Positions 22,323 through 23,540 of a stretch of DNA of 23,540 bases are shown here, one piece after another. Under the pieces are notes generated by a model. That model ran no database searches and was not told the DNA's origin. It worked only from the letters and a program-made list of their open reading frames with translations. This DNA is from UBA2336 sp046294915 (GTDB lineage: Bacteria; Bacteroidota; Bacteroidia; Cytophagales; Cyclobacteriaceae), in assembly GCA_046294915.1 (NCBI GenBank), contig JBKBOE010000045.1:1-23540 (forward strand). The letters are read 5' to 3'. The first letter of the stretch is position 1, and every line of letters begins with the position of its first letter. The position numbers and the translations under genes were made by a program.

Positions 22323-22710
22323 TGGTATCCCCGATCTTGATTTCCTTTATGGCCGCGCCCATTTTGCACGAACCGTTAAATACAGCGCCTGGTTCTACAA
22401 CCAGTTTGCCGGTAATTATATCGCCATGAATAACGGCTGTTGCTTTAAGCACAAGAAGTTCGGCAACTTCAATTCTACCCCTTACTTCTCCTTCGATATC
22501 GGCATTTTGTGCAGTAATGTTACCATGAACCTGTGAAGAATTTCCCAGCGCTACTTTTGATTTGGATTTGATGTGGCCGGTTACTTTTCCTTCAATGCGA
22601 ATATTGCCGTAGGTTTCAATGTTTCCTTCAAGGTAGGTGCCCTTGCCAATGGTGTTGCTGGAGTTGCTGATCTCTTCAGCGGCCCGTTTTTCTTCTTTGG
22701 TTGTAAACAT
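22267..22710 (-). CDS. Bactofilin (polymerising cytoskeletal protein)
   Basis: A 147-residue bactofilin (DUF583). The core (about 20-115) is a right-handed beta helix built from short repeats such as GNIETYGNIRIEGKVTGHI and VHGNITAQNADIEGEVRGRI, with Gly and small hydrophobic residues at regular spacing. Bactofilins polymerise without nucleotide on the inner face of the membrane and organise cell-wall enzymes. The flanking tails are charged and probably disordered; the last 18 residues are encoded in the overlap with atpZ. The gene starts 13 bases behind the M23 peptidase stop, the classical bactofilin/M23 pairing seen in cell-shape loci. Confidence 0.92.
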   Translation of the reverse strand: MFTTKEEKRAAEEISNSSNTIGKGTYLEGNIETYGNIRIEGKVTGHIKSKSKVALGNSSQVHGNITAQNADIEGEVRGRIEVAELLVLKATAVIHGDIITGKLVVEPGAVFNGSCKMGAAIKEIKIGDTNGIGASRAFSRTEEAKSV

Positions 22711-22723
22711 GTGCTGTTAATTG

Positions 22724-23540
22724 TTAAAACGTTACAAATTCTTCCGGATTAATGGGGTTGCCATTGTACCACAATTCGAAATGAAGATGTGGGCCATTGG
22801 TTAACTCACCACTATTGCCAACTATAGAGATGATCTCACCTGCATTAACAAAGGTACCAACTTTTTTATACAGTTCCGCATTGTGCTTGTATACCGAAAT
22901 GAGGCTGCCTTTATGCTGAATCATCAGCACGTAACCCGAATCCTGTGTCCATGAGGCAAACACCACAGTACCATCGGCAATGTTTTTAACCGGTTCATTT
23001 GTTTTGGTGACAATATCAACACCGTAGTGCCCCCTTTTTAAATCAAACCGGTCGGAGATAAAGCCTGTTATCGGTGAGAAGAAAAAGGTTTCCTGCAACT
23101 CGCGGTATTTTACGCTCGTGAAAGTGATGAGGGCCAGATCGGATTTTTCAAAATCGCGCCTGAATTGCGAATCAGCCGCGGCCAGTTTTAATTCATTCGG
23201 CTTTATGGACGGCCTGTCCTCTACTTTCAGAATTTCAGATGGATCCTTAAAAGCTGAGGTATCGCCCCGAAGTACACGCTGAAAGTTCATGATGAACTGT
23301 TCTTTACGGTCAACCTCCATGGAAAGAGAATCAACTTTAGATGCAAGATCTATCAGCTCCCGGTTTAAAACCATTTGTTCATATCGCGGATCAAACCATT
23401 TCGCCAGCAGTGTTTGCGCAAGAAACAAACTGACAACAAATACTGCGGAAAATATCATTCCCAGAAAAAAGATTACTTTGGAATAGGTAAAACCAAAGCT
23501 TGTCTTTTCGGCAAAGTTCTCTTCATTCCGGATGATGAGC
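22724..23540 (-). CDS. Membrane-anchored M23 (LytM-type) peptidase, N-terminus outside the window
   Basis: A murein endopeptidase of family M23, likely cutting peptidoglycan cross-links in the periplasm. The frame is open upstream through base 23539, adding 27 codons (IIRNEENFAEKTSF, then a hydrophobic stretch) to the first ATG in the window (23456-23458), so the true start lies outside. Numbering from that ATG, a membrane helix (1-18, continuing upstream) is followed by a coiled coil (about 25-60) and the peptidase domain (about 127-244). The Zn site is intact: H144 and D148 in HYGVD, and H224/H226 in PHLHFE, with KH at 191-192. Pairing with bactofilin suggests bactofilin-guided wall remodelling, a role known for such pairs. 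Confidence 0.9.
   Translation of the reverse strand, partial: LIIRNEENFAEKTSFGFTYSKVIFFLGMIFSAVFVVSLFLAQTLLAKWFDPRYEQMVLNRELIDLASKVDSLSMEVDRKEQFIMNFQRVLRGDTSAFKDPSEILKVEDRPSIKPNELKLAAADSQFRRDFEKSDLALITFTSVKYRELQETFFFSPITGFISDRFDLKRGHYGVDIVTKTNEPVKNIADGTVVFASWTQDSGYVLMIQHKGSLISVYKHNAELYKKVGTFVNAGEIISIVGNSGELTNGPHLHFELWYNGNPINPEEFVTF

Noticed and set aside
1..23540. Mobile element, CRISPR array, prophage, toxin-antitoxin or defence island
   Set aside because: No transposase, integrase, direct-repeat array, terminal inverted repeats or defence-type gene pair was seen; the RmuC-like nuclease is a stand-alone housekeeping-type gene.

Overview
The window looks like chromosomal DNA of a Bacteroidota bacterium, most likely order Cytophagales; I would not go below order from sequence alone. 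The grounds are: a Bacteroidota-style ATP synthase locus (atpZ, atpI-like, atpB-E-F-H-A-G with no atpD/atpC behind atpG), an AtpB with a long signal-peptide-bearing N-terminus and the His/Glu swap in its proton path, start codons without Shine-Dalgarno sequences, and promoter-like elements of the Bacteroidota TAnnTTTG type. No rRNA, tRNA, CRISPR array, insertion sequence, integrase or phage gene was seen, and no gene-free stretch exceeds 300 bases. The neighbourhood reads as ordinary core and housekeeping DNA rather than an accessory island.

Layout. (1) 1-3434: the 3' part of a MOT1-type molybdate transporter on the plus strand, then a minus-strand block with a small conserved protein, an unusual GroES-fold protein, a four-helix membrane protein behind its own intrinsic terminator, and an RmuC-like coiled-coil nuclease. 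(2) 3598-6910: ornithine aminotransferase, a convergent Tat-exported flavin amine oxidase, and a divergent NadR-type nicotinamide riboside kinase. (3) 6980-11672, plus strand: a tightly packed run of Tat-exported class V aminotransferase, penicillin-acylase-family hydrolase and Crp/Fnr regulator, followed by a probable 27-residue membrane peptide and a DUF2892 protein. (4) 11731-16515, minus strand: PAS histidine kinase, GNAT-fold protein, VTT-domain membrane protein and secreted M20 amidohydrolase. (5) 16675-23540, minus strand: M23 peptidase and bactofilin (cell envelope) leading directly into the ATP synthase operon.

How they fit together. Region 5 supplies the whole Fo part plus the delta, alpha and gamma subunits of a proton-type F-ATPase; beta and epsilon must be encoded elsewhere. 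The c-subunit gene is bracketed by RNA stem-loops, the downstream one having a U-tract, which suggests tuning of c-subunit output. Region 3 is translationally coupled (4-base and 11-base overlaps), and its regulator has a CRP-like recognition helix while a GTGA-N6-TCAC palindrome lies just behind it. I found no convincing wholly new defence or mobile system. The best leads are the regulatory architecture around atpE, the Crp-linked palindrome, the GroES-like gene with its nearly leaderless promoter, and the long bactofilin/atpZ overlap.
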